DNA of 49,977 nt from Micromonospora parastrephiae (GCF_016802865.1 NZ_JAEVHM010000024.1:1-49977); one strand, 5' to 3'. Positions 27,330 through 36,650 are shown, counted from the stretch's first letter. A program made the numbers and translations. The notes: generated by a model not told the origin, from the sequence alone.

Positions 27330-27501
27330 CGAACGGATGCGGGCCGCGGTCGGCATCGTGGGGTACGCGCTGGCGATCGCGGTCGGATTCCTCGTTAGCC
27401 CGCTGCTCGCGCTGGTGTTCTTCCTGCTGCTGCCCCTCTTCTACTCGTTGACCAGCAGCGGCCTCTACGAGTTGGGGCGCCTGCGGCACCCGCGCCGATA
27501 G
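27319..27501 (+). pseudogene. 3' remnant of a TMEM175/DUF1211-like channel gene
   Basis: The reading frame GFFPAERMRAAVGIVGYALA… continues into two strong hydrophobic helices (VGIVGYALAIAVGFL; LLALVFFLLLPLFYSL) and ends at TAG 27499-27501. This matches the last pair of helices of TMEM175-like potassium channels (DUF1211), which normally have about 200 residues; the first two thirds are missing. ATG at 27337 could still give a 54-aa product but has no ribosome-binding site. Confidence 0.5.
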
Positions 27502-27573
27502 CCGCCGGGCCGCGCGTTACCCCCTCCCAGGCGGCGGGTAGACGGGCCGTGCCGACACCGAGAGGGGAGCACC

Positions 27574-27990
27574 ATGACAACGGTCGGAGAGTTCATGACG
27601 ACCCGGTTGGTGACGATGGACGGCAACGACACGCTCATCGCCGCCGCGCAGGAGATGCGGGACAGCGCGATTGGTGACGTGGTGGTGACCGACGGCGACA
27701 ACGTGGTCGGCATCGTCACGGACCGGGACATCACGGTCCGGGGTGTCGCGGAGAACATGGACCCGGGCTCGACCCGGCTGAACCAGATCACCACCCGCGA
27801 CGTGATCACCGTGAGTCAGTACGACGACGCGGTGGCCGCCGCGGACCTGATGCGCACCTACGCCGTACGCCGACTGCCGGTGATCGACGACGGGCGCCTC
27901 GTGGGTCTGGTCTCGATGGGTGACCTCGCGGTCGAGCGCGAACCGCAGTCGGTCCTGGCCGACATCAGCGCCGACGACCCGAACAACTGA
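27574..27990 (+). CDS. CBS-domain protein (tandem CBS pair)
   Basis: 138-aa stand-alone Bateman module with two CBS motifs: TVGEFMTTRLVTMDGNDTLIAAA… VVTDGDNVVGIVTDRDI (about residues 3-53) and ITTRDVITVSQYDDAVAAADLM… DGRLVGLVSMGDLA (about 73-121). Such proteins bind adenine nucleotides and are often stress-induced and dormancy-linked in actinobacteria. The start follows GAGAGGGGAGCACC. Monocistronic, with a hairpin after it. Confidence 0.92.
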   Translation: MTTVGEFMTTRLVTMDGNDTLIAAAQEMRDSAIGDVVVTDGDNVVGIVTDRDITVRGVAENMDPGSTRLNQITTRDVITVSQYDDAVAAADLMRTYAVRRLPVIDDGRLVGLVSMGDLAVEREPQSVLADISADDPNN

Positions 27991-28004
27991 TCGTCCGCCG
28001 CGGC

Positions 28005-28037
28005 GCGCCGGTCCTCCCCTCCTGGGAGGGCCGGCGC
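28005..28037. terminator. terminator between CBS and winged-helix genes
   Basis: 14-bp stem with one wobble pair (gcgccggtcctccc / gggagggccggcgc) and a 5-nt loop between two convergent genes. Confidence 0.7.
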
Positions 28038-28063
28038 TGCGCTGGCCGGACCGGGCCCGGTGG

Positions 28064-29170
28064 TCAGGACTGGTCGAACTCGACCCGCACGTCGGCGGCT
28101 CCGCGAGCGGCGGCCAGCGACGCGGCCTCGGCGTCGGCCGCACGCCGGACCTGGGTGGACAGCGCGGACCACGGGCTCACGGTCACCGCCAGTCGTCCCT
28201 TTCCGGCCTGCCGGGCCCGCCAGGTACCGGTGATCTCGCCGTCCACCAGCAGCGCCCCGGGATTGCCGATGGCCCGCCACAGCTGTTGCTGGTGCTCGCG
28301 CGCGGGCACCAGCAGGTCACGGTCGCGCCCGGCGAGAAAGGGATCGCCCGGTGGCAGCAGCCGCACCAGCCTTGGTGTGGGCGCGCCGATCAGCGCGTCG
28401 AGCGCGTCGGCCGGAAGCCAGGCCGGCCGCCCGTCGACCCGCACCTCGGCCAGGCCCGCCGGCCAGACACGGCGCAGCTCCGTCGCGGAGGTGCCGAGGA
28501 AGCCGGCCGCGGCGGCCGGGGTGGCCGGACCGAGCAGTCGCAGGTACGTCGTGATCAGCTCGTCGGTGTGCGCGGCGGCGTCGGGCGGGTCGGGGCGCTC
28601 CGACAGGGGGGCGAGCCGGGCCGCCCGGCCGGACACCACGAGGCGTACCCCGCCGGCGAGCCCGGTCTGCTGGAAGACCGCGCCGGAGATGTGTCGGGCC
28701 TGGCACACCCGGCAGTCGTAGGTCAGCTCGGCGGGCACCCGGTCGGAGACGGCACGGCTCACCACGCCGCGCTCCAACTCGGTGGTGACCACCGCCTGGA
28801 ACGCCTCGGCCGTGGCGCGGAACGCGGCCAGTCCGAGCCGTGCCCCCGCGCCGATCTGGCTCGGGATCCGTCGGGTGGCGTCGGCGTCACTGAGCGGCCA
28901 GAGCGCCGCGGCCAGCGTCGGCAGCTCGGCCCGGCGGTGCAGGTGCGGGGCGCCGCGCATCGACCAGACCAGCTCCAGGCGCTCGTCCGGCCCGGCCGCG
29001 CCGCGTGCCGCCAGTGCCCGTCGGGCGGCGCCGTACGGCGTGTCCTGAACGCCGAGCCCCAGCACCGCCAGGTCGCCCGCCCGGCGGACACCGGAACGGT
29101 CGAGCTGTTGGGCCGCCACCCGGTAGGCGAGAACCTGCCGCCGGTCGACCGTTGGCGTCTGCCCCGTCAT
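28064..29170 (-). CDS. winged-helix DNA-binding protein, AlkZ-like (HTH_42, COG3214)
   Basis: 368-aa protein of the HTH_42/YcaQ family, whose characterised members are DNA glycosylases that unhook crosslinks or remove bulky alkyl adducts. The expected layout is visible: an N-terminal winged-helix region with a VQDTPYGAARRAL motif that stands where AlkZ has its catalytic QxD/QxQ, a central PAAAAGFLGTSATELRRVW domain and a C-terminal domain (LLVDGEITGTWRARQ). In producers these genes sometimes sit in self-resistance loci, but no biosynthetic cluster is nearby. The start at 29170 follows GGAGGGGCAC. Confidence 0.85.
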   Translation of the reverse strand: MTGQTPTVDRRQVLAYRVAAQQLDRSGVRRAGDLAVLGLGVQDTPYGAARRALAARGAAGPDERLELVWSMRGAPHLHRRAELPTLAAALWPLSDADATRRIPSQIGAGARLGLAAFRATAEAFQAVVTTELERGVVSRAVSDRVPAELTYDCRVCQARHISGAVFQQTGLAGGVRLVVSGRAARLAPLSERPDPPDAAAHTDELITTYLRLLGPATPAAAAGFLGTSATELRRVWPAGLAEVRVDGRPAWLPADALDALIGAPTPRLVRLLPPGDPFLAGRDRDLLVPAREHQQQLWRAIGNPGALLVDGEITGTWRARQAGKGRLAVTVSPWSALSTQVRRAADAEAASLAAARGAADVRVEFDQS

Positions 29171-29384
29171 GTGCCCCTCCGTCCCGGACGTCCCGGCATG
29201 CCCCACCCGGTGCCGGGCACGCTACCGGTCCCCTCCGACACCGCACGGCCGTTCACCCGATCCGGGCGAGGTTGACGGGGAAAGCGGCGGGGACCCGTGC
29301 GGGGACGTGCCAAGCCGGCCGTGCGCGCGACGCGAGCGCGCCGGGTGGGATCCCGGGCCCGGCGAACTGGGAGGAGTGGACCCG

Positions 29385-29756
29385 ATGGTGGACGCGACCA
29401 CGAGGTTCTTCGAGGACCTGGACCGGCGGGGGTACGAGCCCCTGCTGGCGAAGACCTCCGGGACACTGCGCATCGACCTGCACGAGGGCGCGCAGACCCG
29501 GCACTGGCTGCTGAGGATCGACCACGGCCGGCTGAACGTCAGTCAGGAGGACCGGGAGGCCGACACCGTCATCGGGACGAGTCCGACCCTCTTCGAGGAC
29601 ATCGCCTCGGGCCGCGAACACGGCCTGGCCGCCCTGCTGCGCGGGGACATGACGGTGTCGGGTGACGCCCGGCTCGTCGTACAGATGGAGCGGATCTTCC
29701 CGGGTTCCCCGGACGCCCGTGGGCCGCGTCGGCGTTTCGCGGGGGAGGTGCACTGA
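29385..29756 (+). CDS. SCP2 sterol-binding domain protein
   Basis: 123-aa single SCP2-like domain: LDRRGYEPLLAKTSGTLRIDL, HWLLRIDHGRLNVSQEDREAD, GTSPTLFEDIASGREHGLAALL and GDMTVSGDARLVVQMERIF are the usual blocks (binding a hydrophobic ligand in a tunnel). Cytoplasmic. ATG at 29385 is chosen for its GGGAGGA site 9 nt upstream. Its stop overlaps the start of the debranching-enzyme gene by one base, suggesting coupled translation of two functionally unlike proteins. Confidence 0.9.
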   Translation: MVDATTRFFEDLDRRGYEPLLAKTSGTLRIDLHEGAQTRHWLLRIDHGRLNVSQEDREADTVIGTSPTLFEDIASGREHGLAALLRGDMTVSGDARLVVQMERIFPGSPDARGPRRRFAGEVH

Positions 29757-31819
29757 TGGGGCAGAGCAACACGATCCGGATCCTGGACGGCAGCACGTTC
29801 GTCGTCTGCGAGGACACCGGCGACATCGAGGCGACGCCGAGTGAGCCGACCGGCCTGTTCTCCCTGGACACCCGATTCCTGTCGACCTGGGTGCTGACCG
29901 TCAACGGTGAGCGGCTCAACTCGCTCTCCTTCGATGACCTCCAGTACTTCGAGTCCCGGTTCTTTCTCGTCCCGGGGATGGCCACGCACTACGTGGACGC
30001 GAAGCTGTCCATCATCCGGGAGCGTGCGGTGGGTGGCAGCTTCCGGGAGCAGCTCACCATCCTCAACCACGACGAGAAACCGGTCGACCTGGAAATCCGG
30101 ATGGACGCGGCTGCCGACTTCGCCGACCTGTTCCAGGTCAAGGACGAGATCCTGAACAAGAAGGGCGAGAACTACACCGAGGTCGAGTCGGACAAGCTGC
30201 GGTTGGGCTACCGCCGCGGCAACTTCCGGCGGGAGACGGTCATCTCCTCGTCGTCGGCGGCGCGTTACGACAGCAAGGGGTTCGCGTACACCGTCCACCT
30301 GGAACCCAACGAGCAGTGGAACGCGTCGATCAACGTCGAGACGCACGCGGTCGGACCCGGCGGACGGGACCTGCGGATCGGACTGCGGGTGCACGGCGGC
30401 GGCGAACGGCTCGCGCTCCAGCACGACCTGGAACAGTGGATCGCGGACGCGCCGAAGGTCAACAGTGAGCACGGCCGGGTGGCCAGCACGTACCGGCGCA
30501 GCCTGATCGACCTGGCGGCGCTCCGCTTCTCGCCGCTGTCGCTCGGCGGCGCCACCCTGCCCGCCGCCGGTCTGCCCTGGTTCATGACCATGTTCGGCCG
30601 GGACAGCATCCTCACCTGCCTGCAGACGCTGCCGTTCACCCCGCAGCTGTCGAAGACCACGCTGCGCATCCTCGCCTCCCTACAGGGCAGCCGGTTCGAC
30701 GACTTCCGGGACGAGGACCCGGGGCGGATCCTGCACGAGATGCGCTACGGCGAGACCGCCGCCTTCGAGGAGCAGCCGCACTCGCCGTACTACGGCTCGG
30801 TGGACGCGACCCCGCTGTTCGTCGTGCTGCTCGACGAGTACGAGCGGTGGACCGGGGACGTCGCGCTGGTCAAGGAGTTGGAGCAGGAGTCCCGGGCCGC
30901 GCTGCGGTGGATCGACAACTACGCCGACCTGGTTGGCAACGGCTACATCTGGTACGAGCGGCGCAACACCGACACCGGCCTGGAGAACCAGTGCTGGAAG
31001 GACTCCTGGGATTCGATCTCCTACGCCGACGGCACGCTGCCGCCGTTCCCGCGGGCCACCTGCGAGGTGCAGGGGTACGCGTACGACGCGAAGGTCCGGG
31101 CCGCCCGGATGGCCCGTGCGTTCTGGGACGACCCGGAGTTCGCCGACCAGTTGGAGCGGGAGGCGGCGCAGCTGAAGGAGCGGTTCAACCGGGACTGGTG
31201 GGTGGACGACGGCCAGTACTACGCCCTGGCCCTGGACCCGAACGGCCGCCAGTGCGACGTCCTCAGCTCCAACATCGGTCACCTGCTCTGGAGCGGAATC
31301 GTCGACGCGGAGCGGGCGGAGAAGATCGCGGACCACCTGGTGGGGCCCCGGCTCTTCAGCGGGTGGGGGGTGCGCACGTTGGCCGAGGGGGAGGCCCGCT
31401 ACAACCCGATCGGCTACCACAACGGCACGATCTGGCCGTTCGACAACTCCTTCATCGCCTGGGGTCTGCGCCGGTACGGCTTCGCCGAGGAGTCCGCCTG
31501 CATCGCCAACGGCATCCTGGACGCGGCCACCTACTTCAACGGGCGGCTCCCGGAGGCGTTCGGCGGCTATCCACGGGAGCTGACGAAGTTCCCGGTGGAG
31601 TACCCGACGGCGTGCAGCCCGCAGGCCTGGTCGACGGGTACGCCGCTGTTGCTGCTGCGCACCATGCTGGGCCTGGAGCCACACGAGGGGCACCTGGCGG
31701 TCGAGCCGCGGCTGCCGATGGGGATGGGCCGGATCGAGGTGCTGGACATCCCGGGCCGCTGGGGTCGGGTGGACGCCTTCGCGCGGGGCAGACTGGACCT
31801 GAACAACCTGGCCGACTGA
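29756..31819 (+). CDS. glycogen debranching-type amylo-alpha-1,6-glucosidase
   Basis: 687-aa enzyme: N-terminal debranching-enzyme domain (about residues 1-215, GLFSLDTRFLSTWVLTVNG…), then a (alpha/alpha)6-barrel related to GH63/GH133 glucosidases (about 240-680) with PWFMTMFGRDSILTCL, CWKDSWDSISYADG and NPIGYHNGTIWPFDNS. The acidic residues in FGRDS and YHNGTIWPFD lie where the family's catalytic acids are expected. It presumably trims alpha-1,6 branches of glycogen or related glucans. No signal peptide. It is coupled to the SCP2 gene, followed 94 bp later by plsC. Confidence 0.9.
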   Translation: MGQSNTIRILDGSTFVVCEDTGDIEATPSEPTGLFSLDTRFLSTWVLTVNGERLNSLSFDDLQYFESRFFLVPGMATHYVDAKLSIIRERAVGGSFREQLTILNHDEKPVDLEIRMDAAADFADLFQVKDEILNKKGENYTEVESDKLRLGYRRGNFRRETVISSSSAARYDSKGFAYTVHLEPNEQWNASINVETHAVGPGGRDLRIGLRVHGGGERLALQHDLEQWIADAPKVNSEHGRVASTYRRSLIDLAALRFSPLSLGGATLPAAGLPWFMTMFGRDSILTCLQTLPFTPQLSKTTLRILASLQGSRFDDFRDEDPGRILHEMRYGETAAFEEQPHSPYYGSVDATPLFVVLLDEYERWTGDVALVKELEQESRAALRWIDNYADLVGNGYIWYERRNTDTGLENQCWKDSWDSISYADGTLPPFPRATCEVQGYAYDAKVRAARMARAFWDDPEFADQLEREAAQLKERFNRDWWVDDGQYYALALDPNGRQCDVLSSNIGHLLWSGIVDAERAEKIADHLVGPRLFSGWGVRTLAEGEARYNPIGYHNGTIWPFDNSFIAWGLRRYGFAEESACIANGILDAATYFNGRLPEAFGGYPRELTKFPVEYPTACSPQAWSTGTPLLLLRTMLGLEPHEGHLAVEPRLPMGMGRIEVLDIPGRWGRVDAFARGRLDLNNLAD

Positions 31820-31900
31820 CCGCAGGGGCAGGCGTTCCCGGCGGCGACGCGGGTTGGCGTCGCCGCCGGCCGCACCCAGGCGATCCCCAGCGGGGCAGGG

Positions 31901-31906
31901 TAGATT
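31901..31906 (+). promoter_or_regulatory. -10 hexamer of a leaderless promoter, plsC
   Basis: TAGATT ends 6 nt before the plsC ATG at 31913. Confidence 0.6.
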
Positions 31907-31912
31907 CTGGCA

Positions 31913-32665
31913 ATGCCGGAGCTCGTGTACCCGCCCGTTATCGCCGCCGCCAAGACGATGTTCCGGGTCCTCGACCTGAAGATCACCATCGAGGGCGCCC
32001 ACCACGTACCCCGCACCGGCGGGGCGGTGTTGGCCAGCAACCACGTCAGCTACCTCGACTTCATCTTCTGCGGGCTGGGCGCGAACGCGTCGGGTCGGTT
32101 GGTCCGGTTCATGGCCAAGCAGTCGGTGTTCACGCACCGGATCTCCGGCCCGCTGATGCGTGGAATGCGACACATCCCGGTCGACCGGCAGGCCGGCGCG
32201 GCCTCGTTCCGCGCGGCGGTGGGGGCGCTCAAGCGCGGCGAGGTCGTCGGTGTCTTTCCCGAGGCCACGATCAGCCGGTCGTTCACGGTGAAGGAACTCA
32301 AGAGCGGCACCGTCCGGATGGCCCGCTCGGCGAAGGTGCCGGTGCTGCCGGTCGCGCTGTGGGGCACCCAGCGGCTCTGGACGAAGGGCCGCCCGCGCAC
32401 CCTCACCCGGCGGCACACGCCGATCACCATTCTCATCGGCGAGCCGATCGAGCCGGCCGACTACCCGGACCCGAATGTGCTGGCCGCCGAGCTGACCACC
32501 CGGCTCAGCGCGCTGGTCGATCGCGCCCAGCGGGAGTACCCGGACGCGCCGGCCGGTCCGGAGGACACCTGGTGGCAGCCGGCGCACCTGGGCGGCAGCG
32601 CGCCCACGCCGGAGGAGGCCGCCGCCCTGGACGCCGCCGCCGAGCAGCACGCCCCCAGCGCCTGA
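31913..32665 (+). CDS. plsC: 1-acyl-sn-glycerol-3-phosphate acyltransferase
   Basis: Membrane-associated acyltransferase making phosphatidic acid from lysophosphatidic acid. The HX4D motif is in NHVSYLDF (His44, Asp49), the substrate motif in FPEATISRS (Glu117), and VPVLPVALWGTQRLW gives the later block. The length of 250 aa is typical. An Ala/Pro-rich acidic tail follows residue 215. The start has a leaderless promoter, so it is likely transcribed separately from the upstream debranching gene. Confidence 0.92.
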   Translation: MPELVYPPVIAAAKTMFRVLDLKITIEGAHHVPRTGGAVLASNHVSYLDFIFCGLGANASGRLVRFMAKQSVFTHRISGPLMRGMRHIPVDRQAGAASFRAAVGALKRGEVVGVFPEATISRSFTVKELKSGTVRMARSAKVPVLPVALWGTQRLWTKGRPRTLTRRHTPITILIGEPIEPADYPDPNVLAAELTTRLSALVDRAQREYPDAPAGPEDTWWQPAHLGGSAPTPEEAAALDAAAEQHAPSA

Positions 32666-32716
32666 CGCGGGCCTGGCCGGATCGTCGCGCATCCGGGCAC
32701 GATGGTGCCTGCCGGT

Positions 32717-32734
32717 ACGGCCCGCGTGGGCCGT
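32717..32734. terminator. hairpin between convergent plsC and unknown gene
   Basis: 7-bp perfect stem (acggccc / gggccgt) with a 4-nt loop, between the two stops. Confidence 0.45.
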
Positions 32735-32739
32735 CGGCT

Positions 32740-33462
32740 TCACCGATGCCCGGATGCTGCGCCGCCTGCGAGCCCGGTCCACGAGGTCGGCGCCGGCACG
32801 GAACGGTAGTAGTCCTCGCGGGAGCGGAACTCCACCGGAAGCGAGCCGGGCAGCGTGACCCGTGTGTCCCCGGCGAGCAGGCCGGGGCCGGCCCGGAGCA
32901 GCAGCACGTCGCGCTCCTGCGCCGACAGGTCGACCAGTTGCGGGCGGGTGAGCCGGAACATCGCCACCGCCCGGCGGACCTGCTGGGCCAGCGCGGTGAC
33001 CTCACCGATCGACCCGCCGAGGGCCAGCGCCGGCTGCTGGATGGTGCGCAGCGCGTCGCAGACGATCAGCAGTTGCGCCGGGGCGTCCGCGGCGGCCGGC
33101 GGCAGCTCCAGGCGGGACGGCCACTGCCAGCGGATCTGCCCGCTCATCAGCCCCGGCAGCCGGCCGGCGAGCCGGGTGCGGGGCGTTTCGTCGGCGACCA
33201 GGGAGAGCTGCGACCCGGTGCCCACCCAGCAGACCCGCTGGTCGGTGACGGTCACCGAGACCGGCCCGGGCAACCCCCAGCCCCGCCGCGCCTCGGTGGG
33301 CCCGAGCAGGTAGCCGGCGACCAGCAGTTGGTGCCGGCCGAGCACGCGCTCGCCGGGCATCGGACGCAGGTCGTAGCGGCGGTCCAGGACCGGCCCCACG
33401 TCGTCGTCCGGCGCGTCGAACCGATGGGGTCCGATGAAGAAGGGAGACGCGTCGCAGTGCAT
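32740..33462 (-). CDS. hypothetical protein with a possible PH-like core
   Basis: 240-aa soluble protein. After a short N-terminus the sequence GERVLGRHQLLVAGYLLGP… VSVTVTDQRVCWVGTGSQLSLV resembles the TxRRV motif and strand pattern of bacterial PH-like domains; a helical region follows (LAQQVRRAVAMFRLTRPQLVDLSAQERD). I do not recognise a family with confidence. ATG at 33462 follows GGAAGGTC; the frame extends further upstream only as low-complexity sequence. It lies 73 bp after the response regulator gene on the same strand. Confidence 0.6.
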   Translation of the reverse strand: MHCDASPFFIGPHRFDAPDDDVGPVLDRRYDLRPMPGERVLGRHQLLVAGYLLGPTEARRGWGLPGPVSVTVTDQRVCWVGTGSQLSLVADETPRTRLAGRLPGLMSGQIRWQWPSRLELPPAAADAPAQLLIVCDALRTIQQPALALGGSIGEVTALAQQVRRAVAMFRLTRPQLVDLSAQERDVLLLRAGPGLLAGDTRVTLPGSLPVEFRSREDYYRSVPAPTSWTGLAGGAASGHR

Positions 33463-33535
33463 CGTCACGACCTTCCGGTCAGCGGGGCTGTGGTCACGAG
33501 CCTGGCGGAACCGGGGGCCGCTGTCATGACGCCCG

Positions 33536-34225
33536 TTAGGGGGTCGGCCGGTCGTGCGTCGCCTGTGACCGGTAGATGCCGATCTCCTCCGGGCGGACGA
33601 GGCCGTCCTCGATCGCCCGGGCGAGCAATGCCGCCTTTGTGGCGGCCGGACGCCCCGCCCGGGTGTACTTGATCCGCGCGCGGTCCACGTACTGCTTGAC
33701 CGTGTGTTCGCTGATCTGCATCCGCCGGGCCACCGACGCCTTGGACATCGACTGGAACCAGAGCAGCAGCGCCTCACGTTCCTTGTCGGACAGCATCGGC
33801 CGGTCCGGCCGAGGGTCGCCGACCATCGCGCCGGCCAGCGCCGGCGGCACGTACGGGCGGTCGCTCGCGGCGGCCAGCACGGTCGCCACGCAGTGCTCGC
33901 GGCCCTCGTGCTTGGCCAGGAACGCGACCGCCCCGGCATCCAGCGCCGCGAGCATCGTGTCCGGGTCGGTGTGTTCCGAGTAGACCACCACCCGCCGCCC
34001 GGCGGCGCTCAGCTCGGCGAGCTTGTCCAGCACCATCCTGCCGTGCAGCCGCAGGTCGAGCAGGACCACGTCGGCGTGCGGGGCGGCACGTAGAACCTCG
34101 TCCGGATCGTCGCCGGTGGCCAGCACGGTCAGTCGCGCCTCGGTGGCGAGCCACGCGCGGACGCCCTCGACGACCACCGGGTGGTCGTCGACGATCGCCA
34201 CCCCGACCGGCCGGCCGCCGGTCAT
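33536..34225 (-). CDS. NarL/LuxR-type response regulator
   Basis: 229-aa regulator. The receiver has the acidic pair Asp13-Asp14, phosphoacceptor Asp57 (VVLLDLRL), Ser83 and Lys105. The C-terminal LuxR helix-turn-helix is LSDKEREALLLWFQSMSKASVARRMQISEHTVKQYVDRA (written in two runs), about residues 148-186. It is the output partner of the sensors immediately upstream. ATG at 34225 overlaps the upstream stop (ATGA); ATG at 34249 is an alternative. Confidence 0.9.
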   Translation of the reverse strand: MTGGRPVGVAIVDDHPVVVEGVRAWLATEARLTVLATGDDPDEVLRAAPHADVVLLDLRLHGRMVLDKLAELSAAGRRVVVYSEHTDPDTMLAALDAGAVAFLAKHEGREHCVATVLAAASDRPYVPPALAGAMVGDPRPDRPMLSDKEREALLLWFQSMSKASVARRMQISEHTVKQYVDRARIKYTRAGRPAATKAALLARAIEDGLVRPEEIGIYRSQATHDRPTP

Positions 34226-35417
34226 CTCCGCCACCGGGTCTGCGCCCATCTGATGTTTCCGTCCCGTTCGTAGAGGTGCTGCATCGGCCCGTCGTCGTGC
34301 TCCCCGAGCGGTGGACCGGTCGCCTCCGGTCCCTGCCGGTCCGGTGTGACCAGGCTGACCACCACCTCGTCCGGGTTGGACACCACGGTCAGCCGGGCCC
34401 ACTCCCGGGCGCCCGCGAGATGCCGGTGAGCGGGTCGGCCAGCTGACGGCGGATCTCCACCGGCAGCGGCGGGGGACTGCCGATGGTCACCAGGTCGATC
34501 GGCAGCCCGTTGCGTTCGGCCAGGTCGGCGGCCGCCCGCAACTCGTGCAGCAGCGGGTCGGGCACGTCGTCGGACTCGGCGATCAGGCGGCGCAGCCGGG
34601 CGGCGGCGAGTACGCATCGCCGTTGCACCTCCGGGTCGTCCGGGTCGGCCTGACCGGTGGCCAACTCGTCGAGCACCCGCCCGGCCGTCGCCCCGACCAG
34701 CGCGAGCCGGTCGCGGCGCTCCCGCAGGCCCCGCTCGGCGGCGTCCCGTTCCGCGGCCATCGTGTGCATGGCGGCCGCGGCGGCGGCCCGTTCCCGGGCC
34801 AGACCGACGATCACCGTGCTGCCCACGAAGATCGCCACCGGGAGTGAGGACGTGCCGTAGACGTACATCACGTACCGGGCCAGGTCGATGCCGTCGGGAC
34901 CGTGCCCGAGCACGGCGACCAGCGCGATCAACGCGTGCGTGGTCAGCAGCGCCACCAGCCCGGCGACCCGCCGCCCCCACAACGCCAGCACGAAGAACCA
35001 GCCGAGCGTGCCCCACACCCAGTTGGCGGCGGTGAACAGTTGCCGCTCGCCGGCGGAGGCGAAGACCGCCGCGTCGACGACGAGCAGCAGCCCGGCCAGC
35101 GGCCACGGTGCCAGTGGCGTACCACGCAGCAGCAGCACCCCGGCCGTCGTGCCGGCGGCCAGGACCAGCACCCAGCCACCGAGCACCACCACCGGCGCGG
35201 TGAACTCCGCGCGGGCGGCGAGCACCGCCGGCAACCCGATGGCGATGTGCCAGGCCAGCGCGATGGCGACGGCGACGATCCGGGCACCCCGGTCGGACGC
35301 GTGGGCCACGGCGGCCGGCGCGGCGAGTGCCTCCGTGGACGCCGACCCGCGGGGCGCCGGCACACCGACCAGGGTCTGGACCGGCGCCTCCGCCGCGGCG
35401 CCCAGGTCAGCCGACAC
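34222..35417 (-). pseudogene. second sensor-kinase-like membrane protein, degenerate and frameshifted
   Basis: It starts at GTG 35417 inside the end of the first kinase gene. It has several membrane helices (IVAVAIALAWHIAIGLPAVLAA; VVVLGGWVLVLAAGTTAGVLLL; WVWGTLGWFFVLALWG; LVALLTTHALIALVAVLG) and then a helical dimerisation region (RDRLALVGATAGRVLDELATG) that has no phosphorylatable His at the usual site, followed by a poor ATPase-like domain. Its frame ends prematurely after LTGISRAPG; restoring one C at plus-strand 34423-34424 gives HLAGAREWARLTVVSNPDE and a stop at 34222 that overlaps the response regulator. It was therefore probably an intact non-catalytic partner sensor, unless the base is a sequencing error. 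Confidence 0.75.
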
Positions 35418-36584
35418 CGGGCCACTCCAGTCGGATCCGGGCGCCCAGGCCGGGTGCCGAGTGCACCTCGGCCCGTCCGCCGACGGTCGCCATCCGGCCG
35501 CGGATCGACTCGCGTAGCCCGTACCGGTGGGCCGGGACGGTGCCCGGGTCGAAGCCGGGGCGTCGTCGGCGACCTCGACGACGACGGCGATCGCGTCGCG
35601 GGTGAGCCGCAGCGTGGCCCGTGCTCCCGGAGCGTGTCGGACCACGTTGGACAGTGCCGCGTAGGTGCTCTCGGTGATCGCGTCGGCCACCCCGGCGGGC
35701 ACCGCGCACGGCGCCAGGTCGAGGGCCACCCGTAGCTCGGGCAGCCGGTCGGGCACCGTGCGCAGCCGCCCGTCCAGGCGCACCGGGCCGTCGCCGGGCA
35801 CCGGGCCGACGTCGGCCACCGCGACGAGGGTACGCAGGTCGGACGCGCACCGTTCACGGAACGCGGCCGACGGGCCGGCCACCGCGCCGAGCCCCACCAT
35901 GGTCAGCGTGCCGAGCACGGTGTCGTGCAGGTCGCGGTTCTGCCGGCGTTCGGCCTCCCGGGCGGCGCGGGCGACCAATGCCTCCCCGGTCAGCCTCTGA
36001 TGCTCGGCGAACGCCCGGTCCGCGCGCCCGATCCGCCGGCGCATCACCGCGGTCATCATCGCCGTGCAGCCGGTCTGCACGAGCAGCGTGGCCGCGTGCG
36101 CCCGCGCCTCGGCGGGATTGCCGGCGGAGTACGTGCCGATCGCGTACGTGGCGGTGACCAGCAGCCCGGCCGGAACCGACCACCGTGGCGCGCCGGTGGC
36201 CTGTGCGTTGATGACCGTGGTGCTGGCGAGCACCGCGATCCAACTGCCCTCGCCGGGCAACACCCCGGGTGCCACCAGCACGGGAATGAGCAGGCAGGCC
36301 ACCGCGGTGACCGCGACGTCACCGGCGACCAGGGCGGGGGTGAACCCGTGGCGCAGCGCGCGGACGGCGTACCAGAGCGACCAGCCGGTCAGCGCGGCGA
36401 CGACCGGCAGCAGCAGGGCCGTTTCGACCGGTGGGGTACGCACCGACAGCGCCACCGCCGCAGCGACAAGCCCGCAGGTCAGCCGCAGCAGCGCCGGAAT
36501 TGTGGTGAAGATGAGGGTGAACGCGCCACCGGCCGGACTGTCCAGCGCGGGCGGCGGCGCGGTCGGGGCGGCAACGGCCGGCAT
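35407..36584 (-). pseudogene. NarL-family sensor histidine kinase, frameshifted near the 3' end
   Basis: N-terminal membrane domain of about five helices (residues about 20-170), then a HisKA_3 dimerisation helix with the phosphoacceptor His in NRDLHDTVLGTL, and a HATPase domain (LRLTRDAIAVVVEVADDA). The frame then breaks: the expected GFDPGTVPAHRYGLRESI… ATVGGRAEVHSAPGLGARIRLEW (G1/G2 boxes and end) is found in another frame. One extra C at plus-strand 35555-35556 joins them and gives a stop at 35407. ATG at 36584 follows GGAAGGAC; ATG at 36641 is possible. It heads a three-gene unit: kinase, partner sensor, response regulator. Confidence 0.8.
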
Positions 36585-36644
36585 CGGGAAGTGTCCTTCC
36601 GACAACGACCCGGTCCGGGTCCGCGCGGCATAGATCGACATTGG

Positions 36645-36650
36645 ACAATA
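36645..36650 (-). promoter_or_regulatory. candidate -10 of the two-component operon
   Basis: TATTGT on the minus strand in an AT-richer pocket, about 60 bp before the kinase start. Confidence 0.35.
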
